A DNA stretch of 64,000 bases from Paenibacillus crassostreae (GTDB taxonomy: Bacteria > Bacillota > Bacilli > Paenibacillales > Paenibacillaceae): contig NZ_CP017770.1 in assembly GCF_001857945.1 (NCBI RefSeq), forward strand, positions 1,612,001 to 1,676,000, given 5' to 3'. This document shows, piece after piece, positions 8,965-17,659 of the stretch. The notes beneath the pieces were generated by a model, which was given only the letters and a program-made list of their open reading frames with translations, was not told the DNA's origin and did no database searches. The translations under genes and the position numbers were made by a program. Each line of letters starts with the position of its first letter. The stretch's first letter is position 1.

Positions 8965-9903
8965 ATGATTTATATTAAGAATCTAATGTCTGGTGTTAAT
9001 ATTTTTAAAGCATTAAGTTCAGAAGTTCGTATACAAATCCTAGAATTATTAGCAACAAACCAAAGCCTTAACCTTAATGAAATAGCTAGCAAACTAAATC
9101 TTAGTAATGGTGCAATCACGATGCATATCAAAAAATTGGAGGATAGTGGGCTCATCGAGATCAATACCGCTGTTGGTAAGCATGGGCTCCAGAAAATTTG
9201 TTATCTAAATAAAGACAAACTAATGGTCGATTTGAAAAATAAAGAGGTCGCTAACCTGTATGAGGTTGAGATAAAGATTGGTCACTACAGCAATTACCAC
9301 GCTGTTCCAACTTGTGGTCTTGCTACTAGAGACAGTATTATTGGGGATTTTGATGAACCTAGATATTTCGCTGATCCTCAGCGTGTAGATTCTGAAATTA
9401 TCTGGATATCTGAGGGATTTCTTGAATACCGTATTCCAAACTATTTAAAACCAAATCATATATTCAGTGAAATCCAGTTCTCAATGGAGTTAAGTTCTGA
9501 AGCGCCTGGATATTGCGACAACTATCCATCTGACATCTATTTCTATGTCAATAATATTGAGATAGGAAGTTGGACTAGTCCTGGAGATTTTGGAGATATT
9601 CGAGGAACATTCAATCCTGATTGGTGGCCACCACATTTAAATCAATACGGAATGCTTAAGTTGATTCGTATTAACAATGATGGTAGCTTTATCGATGGAT
9701 GTCGCATTTCGAATGTGACACTACAAGATATAGGACTCGACTATAAAAGTGATATCCTTTTCCAAATAGCAGTAACTAACAAACCCTTCAATAAACGTGG
9801 ACTAACCATCTACGGTAAATCCTTCGGTAATTATGCTCAAGATTTGCTTACACGTGTGCTTTATACGGTACACAATGATGACAAAGCAACATCAAACGAA
9901 TGA
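8965..9903 (+). CDS. ArsR-type HTH regulator with large C-terminal domain (paralogue 2)
   Basis: 312 residues, colinear with the gene before it. Residues about 13-80 are the winged helix (ALSSEVRIQILELLATNQ, then LNLSNGAITMHIKKLED). Residues about 108-300 repeat the unnamed domain with GHYSNYHAVPTCGLAT, DEPRYFADPQRVDSEI, WTSPGDFGDIRGTFNP and FGNYAQDL. The two genes probably arose by tandem duplication and have diverged widely in the linker. The start could be the upstream ATG (8965) or the internal ATG of MSGVNIFKAL (residue 8); an AGGAGATG site lies 5' of the first. A strong terminator follows. It probably regulates the same sugar locus or responds to a related ligand. Confidence 0.85.
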   Translation: MIYIKNLMSGVNIFKALSSEVRIQILELLATNQSLNLNEIASKLNLSNGAITMHIKKLEDSGLIEINTAVGKHGLQKICYLNKDKLMVDLKNKEVANLYEVEIKIGHYSNYHAVPTCGLATRDSIIGDFDEPRYFADPQRVDSEIIWISEGFLEYRIPNYLKPNHIFSEIQFSMELSSEAPGYCDNYPSDIYFYVNNIEIGSWTSPGDFGDIRGTFNPDWWPPHLNQYGMLKLIRINNDGSFIDGCRISNVTLQDIGLDYKSDILFQIAVTNKPFNKRGLTIYGKSFGNYAQDLLTRVLYTVHNDDKATSNE

Positions 9904-9948
9904 ACCTATGATCAGCCAATGAAAATGTACTACTTTCTTATATTTAGA

Positions 9949-9983
9949 AAAAAGGTTGAGTGGATTTCTCCGCTCAACCTTTT
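9949..9983. terminator. bidirectional terminator
   Basis: AAAAAGGTTGAGTGGA (9949-9964) pairs with TCCGCTCAACCTTTT (9969-9983) around a TTTC loop, with one G-T pair. It separates the plus-strand regulator from the convergent lipoprotein gene. Confidence 0.92.
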
Positions 9984-10006
9984 CAATGTTAATTCTTTTC
10001 CATTTA

Positions 10007-11599
10007 CTACTGACGTTCAATTACGATTGTTTTGCTATCGTTATCCCATTCTACAGTAGCACCTAAAGCATCTGCTATAAATCTTAGTGGCACATAATTA
10101 GTTCCTTCATAGTTCATAGCAGGCTCTGCAAGCTTCACAGTTACACCATCTATAAGCGCTTGGTTGGATCCATTCTTAACAACAATAATTGAACCTGTGA
10201 TGTCATCTATAATTGTAGTTTGCTTCAATGAAGCGTCCCATTTCATTTGTGCATCCAATTGTTCAGCAACATAGCGAAGTGGCACCATCTTCGTCTTATT
10301 CACTTCAATAGGTAGAGGATAATCAATATACCATTCATAATCTTCATCCACGACAGTATCTAGAATGAAATACTTATAAGTGATCTCCATTTCCTCCTGC
10401 AAAAAGCGATATACTTCAGATTGATTATCAAAATTACGTAAAATCGTACCAGGAGTAACTTGATCAACAGCAAACATATCTATGTTCAAAGCCCCCTTAG
10501 ATATATCTACCTTGTTCACTGTAACAGGTTTATTTACGTTCCAGATTTCATTACTAGAATGTATCTTAACCTGTTTCACTGGAACTCCTTCAAACGTAGG
10601 AATTTGGATTGTAAGATCTACATTTTGCTTACGTACTTGTAGTTTATTATCCAACATAATATCCATTGCCAGCACAGTATCTTTGCTAAACAACTCATTC
10701 AATAATGGCTCTTCTTTAAACATTTCTTTGACACCATTATCGTATTCTGCAAGTAATTCCTCTATGCCCTTTTGCAATTGATTACTCAAGAAAGTAACGG
10801 TAGCTTCTTTATCTTCAACTGGGCTACCTATGGCAGATAAGAGTGGATCTTCTAGCTCACTTGTAATTTCACCTTCATAGATTTCTCCATATGCGTTTAA
10901 GCTAGCTTCATAAACGGGATAGTAGACATCGTATAACGTACTAATAAGTTCTTTGACTCCATCTTCATCCTTGGATATACTCGTCAAGAATGATTTAGCA
11001 AGACCCACCAACTCATCTCCACGAATCTCTATATGAAGGTTCTGTAATGTCAGTTGCTCTCCATACACTTCTTCTTTTACGGAAGATACGGAAATTGACT
11101 CTGGATTAGGCGCATTCTTGAAGAAGAATTCACCCAAATCTGTAACCAATTGAGTTGATTGCTCAGTTGATACTTGGAATTCAGCCAAATCCATACCAGC
11201 CATAGAGCTCATAGAATCAAGTGGTATATTGATTGGATTTATAGCTCCATCAACCCAGAAGCTAAGATTATTCTTATCCATAGATAGATGGAAAGGCGTC
11301 TTCGTGCCATTTAGGCTTAAAGCTCCCTCTACTGAAGCAGTAGATGCATCTTGTACCATTGCATGATCAATATTTAATGAAAATGAGTTCAAAAGATCAA
11401 TGATTTTCTTATCCTCTTCACTAATTTGTCCATCAGTGGGTACAATTTCAAGCGATACGGTTTGTGTAGATTCTGATGATTTGACAGTAAAACTATCAAC
11501 TAGAGTCTTATTAATATCCAAACCTCCAACCGATTGACATCCAGACAATATAAGCATAGATGTTAGTACAGTTGCTAATAACCATTTAATACGTTTCAT
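10007..11599 (-). CDS. lipoprotein with two C-terminal copper-amine-oxidase N1-type stalk repeats
   Basis: 530 residues. The N-terminus is a lipoprotein signal with lipobox ILSGC (Cys20), so the protein is anchored on the outer face of the membrane. Residues about 25-400 resemble no family I can name. The last 130 residues hold two copies of the stalk module: KTKMVPLRYVAEQLDAQMKW and GTNYVPLRFIADALGATVEW, the second ending at TIVIERQ. Such modules are common in Paenibacillus surface proteins and probably bind the cell envelope. The gene stands alone between a terminator and the GNAT gene; function unknown. Confidence 0.85.
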   Translation of the reverse strand: MKRIKWLLATVLTSMLILSGCQSVGGLDINKTLVDSFTVKSSESTQTVSLEIVPTDGQISEEDKKIIDLLNSFSLNIDHAMVQDASTASVEGALSLNGTKTPFHLSMDKNNLSFWVDGAINPINIPLDSMSSMAGMDLAEFQVSTEQSTQLVTDLGEFFFKNAPNPESISVSSVKEEVYGEQLTLQNLHIEIRGDELVGLAKSFLTSISKDEDGVKELISTLYDVYYPVYEASLNAYGEIYEGEITSELEDPLLSAIGSPVEDKEATVTFLSNQLQKGIEELLAEYDNGVKEMFKEEPLLNELFSKDTVLAMDIMLDNKLQVRKQNVDLTIQIPTFEGVPVKQVKIHSSNEIWNVNKPVTVNKVDISKGALNIDMFAVDQVTPGTILRNFDNQSEVYRFLQEEMEITYKYFILDTVVDEDYEWYIDYPLPIEVNKTKMVPLRYVAEQLDAQMKWDASLKQTTIIDDITGSIIVVKNGSNQALIDGVTVKLAEPAMNYEGTNYVPLRFIADALGATVEWDNDSKTIVIERQ

Positions 11600-11692
11600 T
11601 TTTTACCTCCACATGATCATATATTATATACATATCCTAAAGTATGCCAGTCTGTATCCAGCATGTAAAGGATAATTTATACATCTTTATAC

Positions 11693-12211
11693 TTACGATC
11701 TACCGAATACATTTAGTCCAACAATAACCAAATTACGCTTAACATTATCAAGTACGGCAACTTCCGGTAGATAACCCCATTGTTTGAATCCGTACTTCGT
11801 AAGAAGCTTAAGACTCCCCTCATTATGAGCAAAAACAAAACCAACTAAATTATCAATATTAAGCCTTGAACATTCAACAATAGCTTTTTCTATAAGGATA
11901 CTACCAACCCCTGCACCACGGTAATCTTCAGATACGTAGATACTAATCTCAGCTGTTCCATCGTAGGCAGCTCTACCATAAAAGGATTGAAAGCTCATCC
12001 ATGCGATTACTTTTCCTTCCAATCTCATAACCCACAAGGGCCGGTGGTGATCATTATGTTCGAAAAACCATGAACGTCTACTCTCTACACTCACAGGCTC
12101 TAAATCAGCCGTAACCACCCTTCCCAGTATTGTTGAATTATAAATATTTACGATAGCTGGCAAATCCTCTGTTTGTGCATATTCAATTTCATAATTCTGT
12201 AATCTCATCAT
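11693..12211 (-). CDS. GNAT N-acetyltransferase, phosphinothricin acetyltransferase-like
   Basis: 172 residues covering a full GNAT fold. The acetyl-CoA pyrophosphate loop is visible as SEDYRGAGVGSILIEKA (R-G-x-G-V-G) around residue 107-123. EISIYV before it is the beta-4 strand, and FAHNEGSLKLLTKYGFKQWG is motif B. The start of the protein (IEYAQTEDLPAIVNIYNSTI) and AEISIYVSEDYRG match the Pat/MnaT subgroup that acetylates amino groups of small amino acids or methionine analogues. It follows the SDR gene after only 6 nt and is probably cotranscribed with it. The substrate is not predictable. Confidence 0.88.
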   Translation of the reverse strand: MMRLQNYEIEYAQTEDLPAIVNIYNSTILGRVVTADLEPVSVESRRSWFFEHNDHHRPLWVMRLEGKVIAWMSFQSFYGRAAYDGTAEISIYVSEDYRGAGVGSILIEKAIVECSRLNIDNLVGFVFAHNEGSLKLLTKYGFKQWGYLPEVAVLDNVKRNLVIVGLNVFGRS

Positions 12212-12217
12212 AATTCC

Positions 12218-13066
12218 TCACTTCATATAAGGTTGAACTTGCTCTTCACTCCAATGCCATAATCGTTCTGCATCCTGTTTATTATTAGCTCGTAAGCTAA
12301 GTGGCTTCATTTCTTGTTTATAGAAATACTCCCCACTAACTTCTGCGACTTCAGGCGATGTTGCTAAATATATAGCAGATTGAGACCCTTCTTTTGGAGT
12401 TAGGAAGAAAGGGCGTAGCATGGCATATACACGTTTGCCAAAACCCGTCTTACGATCGACACCTAGATTAGTCATTACCGCTCCTGGATGTAAGCAATTA
12501 GCTGTCACTCGAGAACCTTCTAACCTTACAGCAACTTGTTTCGTGAACAGAATATTCGCGAGTTTCGATTGTGCATACCCAGTAATTATATTGTATCTTT
12601 TCTCTAATGCTAGATCATCGAAATGAATCTTTCCAACTTTATATGCCCCTGAGGAAACATTCACAATCCGCCCTTGCTCAGCGTTGAGAAGATGGTCGAT
12701 CAATAAATTTGTGAGCAGAAAATGTCCTACATGATTAATACCTAATTGTAATTCGAACCCTTGCTGTGTAAATTGATGCTTCAAAGAAACAACACCTGCG
12801 TTATTAATTAATACATCTAATACATCAAATTTTGACTTGTAGCCATTAGCTAACCTACGAATGCTATCCAAATCCCCTAAATCTCCTAGCATCCATTCGA
12901 TATTCTCTGATCCACTCTGTCTTATGGCCTCTTGATGAGCAATTCTAGCTCGGCCTTCATTTCGACAGACCATGATGACATGTGCTCCTCTTCGTGCTAA
13001 TTCTATAGATGTCGCTAGTCCCATCCCTGAATTAGCACCTGTAACCATCACTATTTTATTATGCAT
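12218..13066 (-). CDS. short-chain dehydrogenase/reductase, retinol dehydrogenase-like
   Basis: 282 residues, classical SDR. The NAD(P) loop is TGANSGMGLAT (residues 9-19). NNAG follows around residue 89, the catalytic Ser in VNVSSGAY and the Tyr/Lys pair in GYAQSKLAN near residue 165. The sequence after the active site (FTKQVAVRLEGSRVTANCLHPGAVMTNLG) is typical of the WWOX/retinol-dehydrogenase-like group. CRNEGRA after the first strand favours NADP(H). It is oriented away from pepQ, with promoters shared in a 124-nt gap, and is followed closely by the GNAT gene. Confidence 0.9.
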   Translation of the reverse strand: MHNKIVMVTGANSGMGLATSIELARRGAHVIMVCRNEGRARIAHQEAIRQSGSENIEWMLGDLGDLDSIRRLANGYKSKFDVLDVLINNAGVVSLKHQFTQQGFELQLGINHVGHFLLTNLLIDHLLNAEQGRIVNVSSGAYKVGKIHFDDLALEKRYNIITGYAQSKLANILFTKQVAVRLEGSRVTANCLHPGAVMTNLGVDRKTGFGKRVYAMLRPFFLTPKEGSQSAIYLATSPEVAEVSGEYFYKQEMKPLSLRANNKQDAERLWHWSEEQVQPYMK

Positions 13067-13190
13067 CTTTTATGACCTCCTATGGATCTCACACAACACG
13101 TTTTGTCATTCTCTAATAGAGGTTTATAATATATATATATCACTCCACTCAACAGATCTCTATCTTGAATTATGAAAGGAAGAAGTTGTA

Positions 13191-14279
13191 ATGACAGATC
13201 GATTACTTCAATTAGATATCAAAATGAAACAACAAGGGTTGGATGCTTTGCTAATCACTGATCCTAAGCATGTATACTACCTAACTGGCTTCGCTAGTGA
13301 CCCTCATGAACGATTCTTGGGGTTAGCACTTACGCAAGGGGAAGAACCCGTGCTTATTGTACCAGCTCTTGATGCCGAAGCTGCGCATGCTGCATCCTCT
13401 GTACAGCATATTATGACACACTCGGATACCGATTCACCATATACTTTACTTAAGCAACAATTTGGAGAAAGAATTCAAGCCCTAGGTGTTGAAAAGGATC
13501 AGTTAACGGTATCTCGCTTCGAATTACTTCAAGACACTTTAAGAGCACAGTCTTATCATGATGTAGGAGCTATGCTCCAAAGTATGAGAGTCAATAAGAC
13601 AACCGAAGAAATCTCGCGTATGAAGCATGCTATCAACCTTATTGAGGAAGTTCTTCGACAAGGACTAACGCGCGTACAAGTAGGAGTAACCGAAATTGAA
13701 TTGGTAGCCGAGCTTGAATATTTAATGAAAAAGCTTGGTGCGGACGGTCCTTCTTTTGAAACGATGGTACTATCAGGAGCTAACACGGCACTTCCTCATG
13801 GAACAGCTGGACAACGGAAAATTCAGAATGGTGACCTGTTAATGTTCGATATGGGTGTGTTCGCAAATGGTTACGCATCAGATATCACACGAACCTTCGC
13901 AGTTGGGGACTTGAGTAAGGAACTAACAACTATTTACAATACGGTTCTGAATGCTAATCTACAAGGCATTCAAGCTATTCGCCCTGGGGTATCTTTGGCA
14001 TCCATTGATACTGCTGCTCGCAAAGTCATTGATCTAGCGGGGTATGGTCCCCAATTCATGCATCGACTTGGTCATGGGCTTGGAATGGATGTTCATGAAT
14101 ACCCATCCGTACACGGTAACAATATGGATCTTGTGCAAACCGGAATGATTTTTACGGTTGAACCAGGAATCTATGTTCCTGGGTTAGGTGGCGTAAGAAT
14201 TGAGGATGACATTGTGGTCACAGAAGACGGGGTAGTAGTGCTCACCTCTTTCCCGAAAGAACTAACAATCATTGGATAA
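13191..14279 (+). CDS. pepQ: Xaa-Pro dipeptidase (M24B metallopeptidase)
   Basis: 362 residues: an N-terminal creatinase-type domain (1-130) and a C-terminal pita-bread domain. All five expected metal ligands are visible: Asp220, Asp231, His295, Glu324 and Glu338 (in LMFDMG, SDITRTF, HRLGHGLG, FTVEPGIY and GVRIEDD). It cleaves dipeptides with a C-terminal proline in the cytosol. The start ATG has a GAAAGGAAG site. A long hairpin follows the stop. Confidence 0.94.
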   Translation: MTDRLLQLDIKMKQQGLDALLITDPKHVYYLTGFASDPHERFLGLALTQGEEPVLIVPALDAEAAHAASSVQHIMTHSDTDSPYTLLKQQFGERIQALGVEKDQLTVSRFELLQDTLRAQSYHDVGAMLQSMRVNKTTEEISRMKHAINLIEEVLRQGLTRVQVGVTEIELVAELEYLMKKLGADGPSFETMVLSGANTALPHGTAGQRKIQNGDLLMFDMGVFANGYASDITRTFAVGDLSKELTTIYNTVLNANLQGIQAIRPGVSLASIDTAARKVIDLAGYGPQFMHRLGHGLGMDVHEYPSVHGNNMDLVQTGMIFTVEPGIYVPGLGGVRIEDDIVVTEDGVVVLTSFPKELTIIG

Positions 14280-14322
14280 TAGTGTGGTCGGTACATCGAA
14301 TTTAATACATTATTATAGTTTT

Positions 14323-14358
14323 CAGGCATCATTCACACAATTGTGCGAATGATGCCTG
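14323..14358. terminator. long hairpin between convergent pepQ and yhhQ
   Basis: An 18-bp stem (14323-14340 with 14341-14358) interrupted by one A-C mismatch and with almost no loop. No good T-tract follows on either strand, so it may act as a weak bidirectional terminator or mRNA 3' stabiliser. Confidence 0.55.
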
Positions 14359-14412
14359 TGTTCGTGTAATAAAGGTATTTTCCAGTTGCCTCGCCGGCAG
14401 TCAGGTTATTAA

Positions 14413-15099
14413 TTAATCTTCATCTTTAAATTTAAATGTTCGTGCGACATAAAGAAATGGTGTTCCAACAGCCGTTAACACGAATTTAATGATATAGGTA
14501 GTGAAGAGAATCTCTACCCATACCTCCCAACCATATACAGGTATGGAGAAGGCGATACCGCAAAACACTAATGTATCGACAAAAGAACTGATCATCGTAC
14601 TCCCATTGTTACGGATCCAGAACTGTCCTGGCTTAGGATAGAATTTACGAATCCAACTATATAATCTCACATCGAGAAATTGGCTTACGAAATAGGCTGA
14701 TAGACTTCCTAGTGCTAATCTTGGCATGAGTCCAAAGATAGCTTCTAATGGTTCCTGAGCAAAATCCCCTTCTTGTGGCGTAAAGAAGAGTGCCATTTGC
14801 ATAATTAATGTAGTCATTAACAATGTGAAGAAACCGAACCATACTGCTTTTCGCGCTTCTCCCTGACCATATTTCTCGTTAAGTAGATCACTTGTCATAT
14901 ACAAACTTACATACATCGTATTTCCCAAAGTCATCGCAATCCCAAACATATCAATGGTTTTAGTGACTTGGATATTGGCTATGACCGTAGCCACACCAAT
15001 CCATGCATACAGCCCTTTTTTACCAAAAAGACGAAAGCATAATAAAAAAAGTGAGAAATTTACGATTACATATACTATACCCCAGCTTAAATTAAACAT
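14413..15099 (-). CDS. yhhQ: queuosine precursor transporter (YhhQ/COG1738 family)
   Basis: 228 residues with about six to seven membrane helices. The signature of the VUT/COG1738 family is visible: an N-terminal helix pair, SDLLNEKYGQGEARKAVWFGF after helix 3, LGSLSAYFVSQFLDVRLYSWIR and the helix with FVDTLVFCGIAF. Members import preQ0 or preQ1 for tRNA queuosine synthesis. The hairpin and A-rich tail directly over its ribosome binding site look like a preQ1-I riboswitch, which supports the assignment. No other queuosine gene lies in the window. Confidence 0.9.
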   Translation of the reverse strand: MFNLSWGIVYVIVNFSLFLLCFRLFGKKGLYAWIGVATVIANIQVTKTIDMFGIAMTLGNTMYVSLYMTSDLLNEKYGQGEARKAVWFGFFTLLMTTLIMQMALFFTPQEGDFAQEPLEAIFGLMPRLALGSLSAYFVSQFLDVRLYSWIRKFYPKPGQFWIRNNGSTMISSFVDTLVFCGIAFSIPVYGWEVWVEILFTTYIIKFVLTAVGTPFLYVARTFKFKDED

Positions 15100-15105
15100 C
15101 TTACT

Positions 15106-15144
15106 CCTCCTAGTTTTGATACGCGGGATGGTTACGAACCGCGG
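15106..15144 (-). ncRNA. probable preQ1-I riboswitch controlling yhhQ translation
   Basis: On the minus strand a 5-bp P1 stem CGCGG/CCGCG (15139-15143 with 15122-15126) encloses a 12-nt loop that starts with UUC and ends with C. It is followed by the A-rich tail UAUCAAAACUAGGAGG. The layout, loop length and tail match the preQ1-I class, and the tail includes the AGGAGG site of yhhQ six bases before its ATG. The loop-tail pairing (P2) is not canonical by eye, so the exact fold is inferred. Confidence 0.65.
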
Positions 15145-15567
15145 TTTGTAACGTCTTGGACGTACAAAACATGATCAACTTTATCACAGAAGAACATAAT
15201 TGCCTAGATCTCATCTTAAATTGGGAGTACTTTCTAATTAAAATGAACTAGATTGTCCGTTTGCAACATTTTCAGAAAACTTTCTCATTTCAATGATTAT
15301 ACCACTGTTCAATTTTCATATTATTTTGTAATATAGTAGATACGTTGCTTCTCAGAATTCCATATCTATGCTTTATAGCTATTATTCACCTATTAGAACA
15401 AGAAAGGTCCCCCCTTTTTTACAGCTAATTCCGTGGTAATAGGATAATTGATAGGACTAGAGTTCTAAGTTGACCAAATCACTAGTTAAAGTGAATTAAC
15501 ACATCTAGATCAACTAACCAGATAATAAACTGATACTGTAGACAAAAGACTAAGGAGATTATTTATT
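15145..15567. other. divergent intergenic region between yhhQ and the chemoreceptor gene
   Basis: About 420 nt, AT-rich. For yhhQ a candidate promoter is TTGCAA (15261-15266), 18 bases, TTTAAT (15237-15242), on the minus strand. For the chemoreceptor, TTGACC at 15470-15475 lacks a convincing -10. A CCCCCC-TTTTTT run lies near 15410. No ORF or RNA gene was recognised. Confidence 0.4.
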
Positions 15568-17256
15568 ATGTTTCGTATAAAAGAATCAATAAGCCGTAAA
15601 TTAATGCTCGTTGTTGCCACTGTATTGCTAATCGTGTCATTACTTTTTAGTATAAGTTTTTATTTTGTTTCTATGGATATATTCAATAATTACGTATTAC
15701 CTGAGGTAGATAACAACCTTAAGACAAGTTCTACAGATACATATAAAGGCTTAAACACTTCACAAGCGTTACAAGCTTTACAAGGAAATGAAGGCTCACA
15801 ATCTATCGTATCTTTTTATTTCGATGAGAAAGTACGTGATTCCGAATTAGATAATATTTACCTCGCTAATATTAAAGATAAGGAAGTTACTATTCTCGCA
15901 ACAGATAGTAAATCACCTCTGAAGGTATCTAATACAGTGGCTTACCAAGAAGCCATGCAATCCGCGCTGGACAACAAGTCAGCTACTAGTGAGGTATATA
16001 CCAATGAATTGGGGACATTTAAAACTGAATTCATTGCTATTCCTGGAAGTACAATGATACTTGCCATCAGTATAGATGCGAACTTTATCGCGGAACAGAC
16101 TCAGTTTATACTATGGATCTGTATAGGTATAACTATTATTGGAATGGCCGTGGGATTAACCATTGCTTATTACAGCAGTAGACGTATTATCAAACCTATC
16201 ATTCAACTTGCAGCGCACAGTAATCTTCTTGCTCAAGGCGATCTGCGGCAAGTTCCTGTCGTTACTGGGCATGACGAAATATCACAACTTGCAAGTAGTT
16301 TCCAAAAGATGACTCATAACCTCAAAGAAATGATTAGTCACGTTCAACTAACTTCACGCGAAGTATTAAATGGATCTGATGATTTATTAAATCGCACAGA
16401 AGTCATGAAATCTATGGTTGAAGGATCCAACGCAGTTCTGAAGGAGATCGATAAGGGTAGTGAAAGCATCGCTTTGACCTCAAAGGAGAATGCCATCGCA
16501 ATGGAGGAAATCACTCAAGGAATCATGCACATTGCCAATTCTTCCGGTGAGGTATCCGAGCAGGTCGCAGAAGCGACTCTTGAGGCTGTCAGTGGTAATC
16601 AATTGGCACAACGCGCTATCGAGCAAATGCAACAAGTAGAGCAAACTTCCATCGAATCTCTTGAAGTCATGAGTACGATGAATGAACGTTCGCAAGTTAT
16701 TGGAGAGGTAGTCACTTCCATCTCTGAGATTACGAAGCAAATACAAATGCTTTCACTTAATGCTTCGATTGAAGCTGCTCGAGCCGGTGAACATGGAAGA
16801 GGCTTTGCAGTAGTCGCTGGTGAGGTACGTAAATTATCTGAATTATCTACCATCGCCACTCAAAAGATCGCAGAACACTTATCAACCATTCAAAAGGATA
16901 CGGAAGCCTCAGTAGTTGCGATGGACCGTGTTAATCAAGAAGTACGTTCAGGCAAGATACTAGTACAGGATGCAGGAAAAGCTTTCAGCCAATTAGACGT
17001 ACTCATCCAAGATGTTAACCAAACCATACAGGCTGTGTCCGCAGCTACGCAACAAGTATCTGCAGGTACAGAAGAAGTTAGTGCATCCGTCGAAGAAACG
17101 GCATTAATTACATCGAAATCTCGAACTAGTATGAATGAGATTTCCACTACGAGTGAACAACAGCTACATGAAATGGAACAACATCGCTCAATCGTAACAA
17201 GTCTTCATGAACATGCTTTACAACTGCAGGAAGCTATCCAACAATTCAAGATTTAA
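15568..17256 (+). CDS. methyl-accepting chemotaxis protein
   Basis: 562 residues. One membrane helix at about 11-34, an extracellular sensor domain of about 150 residues, and a second helix near 186-208. A HAMP domain follows (YYSSRRIIKPIIQLAAHSNLLAQGDLR, to about 262). The cytoplasmic coiled-coil runs to the end, with the hairpin tip IQMLSLNASIEAARAGEHGRGFAVVAGEVRKLSE that contacts CheA and CheW. The short outer domain resembles Cache-type sensors; the ligand is unknown. The gene has an AAGGAG site, stands alone and is closed by a strong terminator. Confidence 0.95.
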   Translation: MFRIKESISRKLMLVVATVLLIVSLLFSISFYFVSMDIFNNYVLPEVDNNLKTSSTDTYKGLNTSQALQALQGNEGSQSIVSFYFDEKVRDSELDNIYLANIKDKEVTILATDSKSPLKVSNTVAYQEAMQSALDNKSATSEVYTNELGTFKTEFIAIPGSTMILAISIDANFIAEQTQFILWICIGITIIGMAVGLTIAYYSSRRIIKPIIQLAAHSNLLAQGDLRQVPVVTGHDEISQLASSFQKMTHNLKEMISHVQLTSREVLNGSDDLLNRTEVMKSMVEGSNAVLKEIDKGSESIALTSKENAIAMEEITQGIMHIANSSGEVSEQVAEATLEAVSGNQLAQRAIEQMQQVEQTSIESLEVMSTMNERSQVIGEVVTSISEITKQIQMLSLNASIEAARAGEHGRGFAVVAGEVRKLSELSTIATQKIAEHLSTIQKDTEASVVAMDRVNQEVRSGKILVQDAGKAFSQLDVLIQDVNQTIQAVSAATQQVSAGTEEVSASVEETALITSKSRTSMNEISTTSEQQLHEMEQHRSIVTSLHEHALQLQEAIQQFKI

Positions 17257-17268
17257 GTTGTAGCGCGA

Positions 17269-17311
17269 AAGAAAGGCAGGTAACTTTTCAAAAAAGGTGC
17301 CTGTCTTTCTT
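17269..17311 (+). terminator. terminator of the chemoreceptor gene
   Basis: AAGAAAGGCAGG (17269-17280) pairs with CCTGTCTTTCTT (17300-17311) across a loop containing an A-run. It starts 12 nt after the stop. Confidence 0.85.
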
Positions 17312-17553
17312 GGTTATAACACCGTCAAGTAGTAAGTAGAGCTTTTTAAATATTTAACTTATGCTTTCAAGTGCTAGTTTTCTTCTTCGACACAGGGGAA
17401 TACTGATAAGTCCCTTACTCCAACGATCTTGAAAGACTATATGCCTTTCCCCCTGCCTAAGATTTCCGTACCCAATTAACAATCTGTGCATCACTTTTAA
17501 TTCCATAGCATTCCTTTATGAGAGAGAGATTGTCCTTTTATAACCATGAAAAT
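17312..17553. other. intergenic stretch without recognised genes
   Basis: Part of the 403-nt gap between convergent genes. No ORF with a ribosome binding site, repeat or RNA motif was found. Confidence 0.4.
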
Positions 17554-17619
17554 ATCCCCTCCAAGCTCACTCATATCCACAAACATGTGGTCTTTTTTGA
17601 GTGTCTACTTAAAGGGGAT
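17554..17619 (-). terminator. branched hairpin, probable terminator of tcyP
   Basis: Three nested complementary pairs: ATCCCCT/AGGGGAT (17554-17560 with 17613-17619), CACTCA/TGAGTG, and CCACA/TGTGG. On the minus strand it follows tcyP by 40 nt and ends in ATATTTTC. Confidence 0.6.
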
Positions 17620-17659
17620 CATATCAGATATTAATAATAATATATTTTTATCATTCGAC

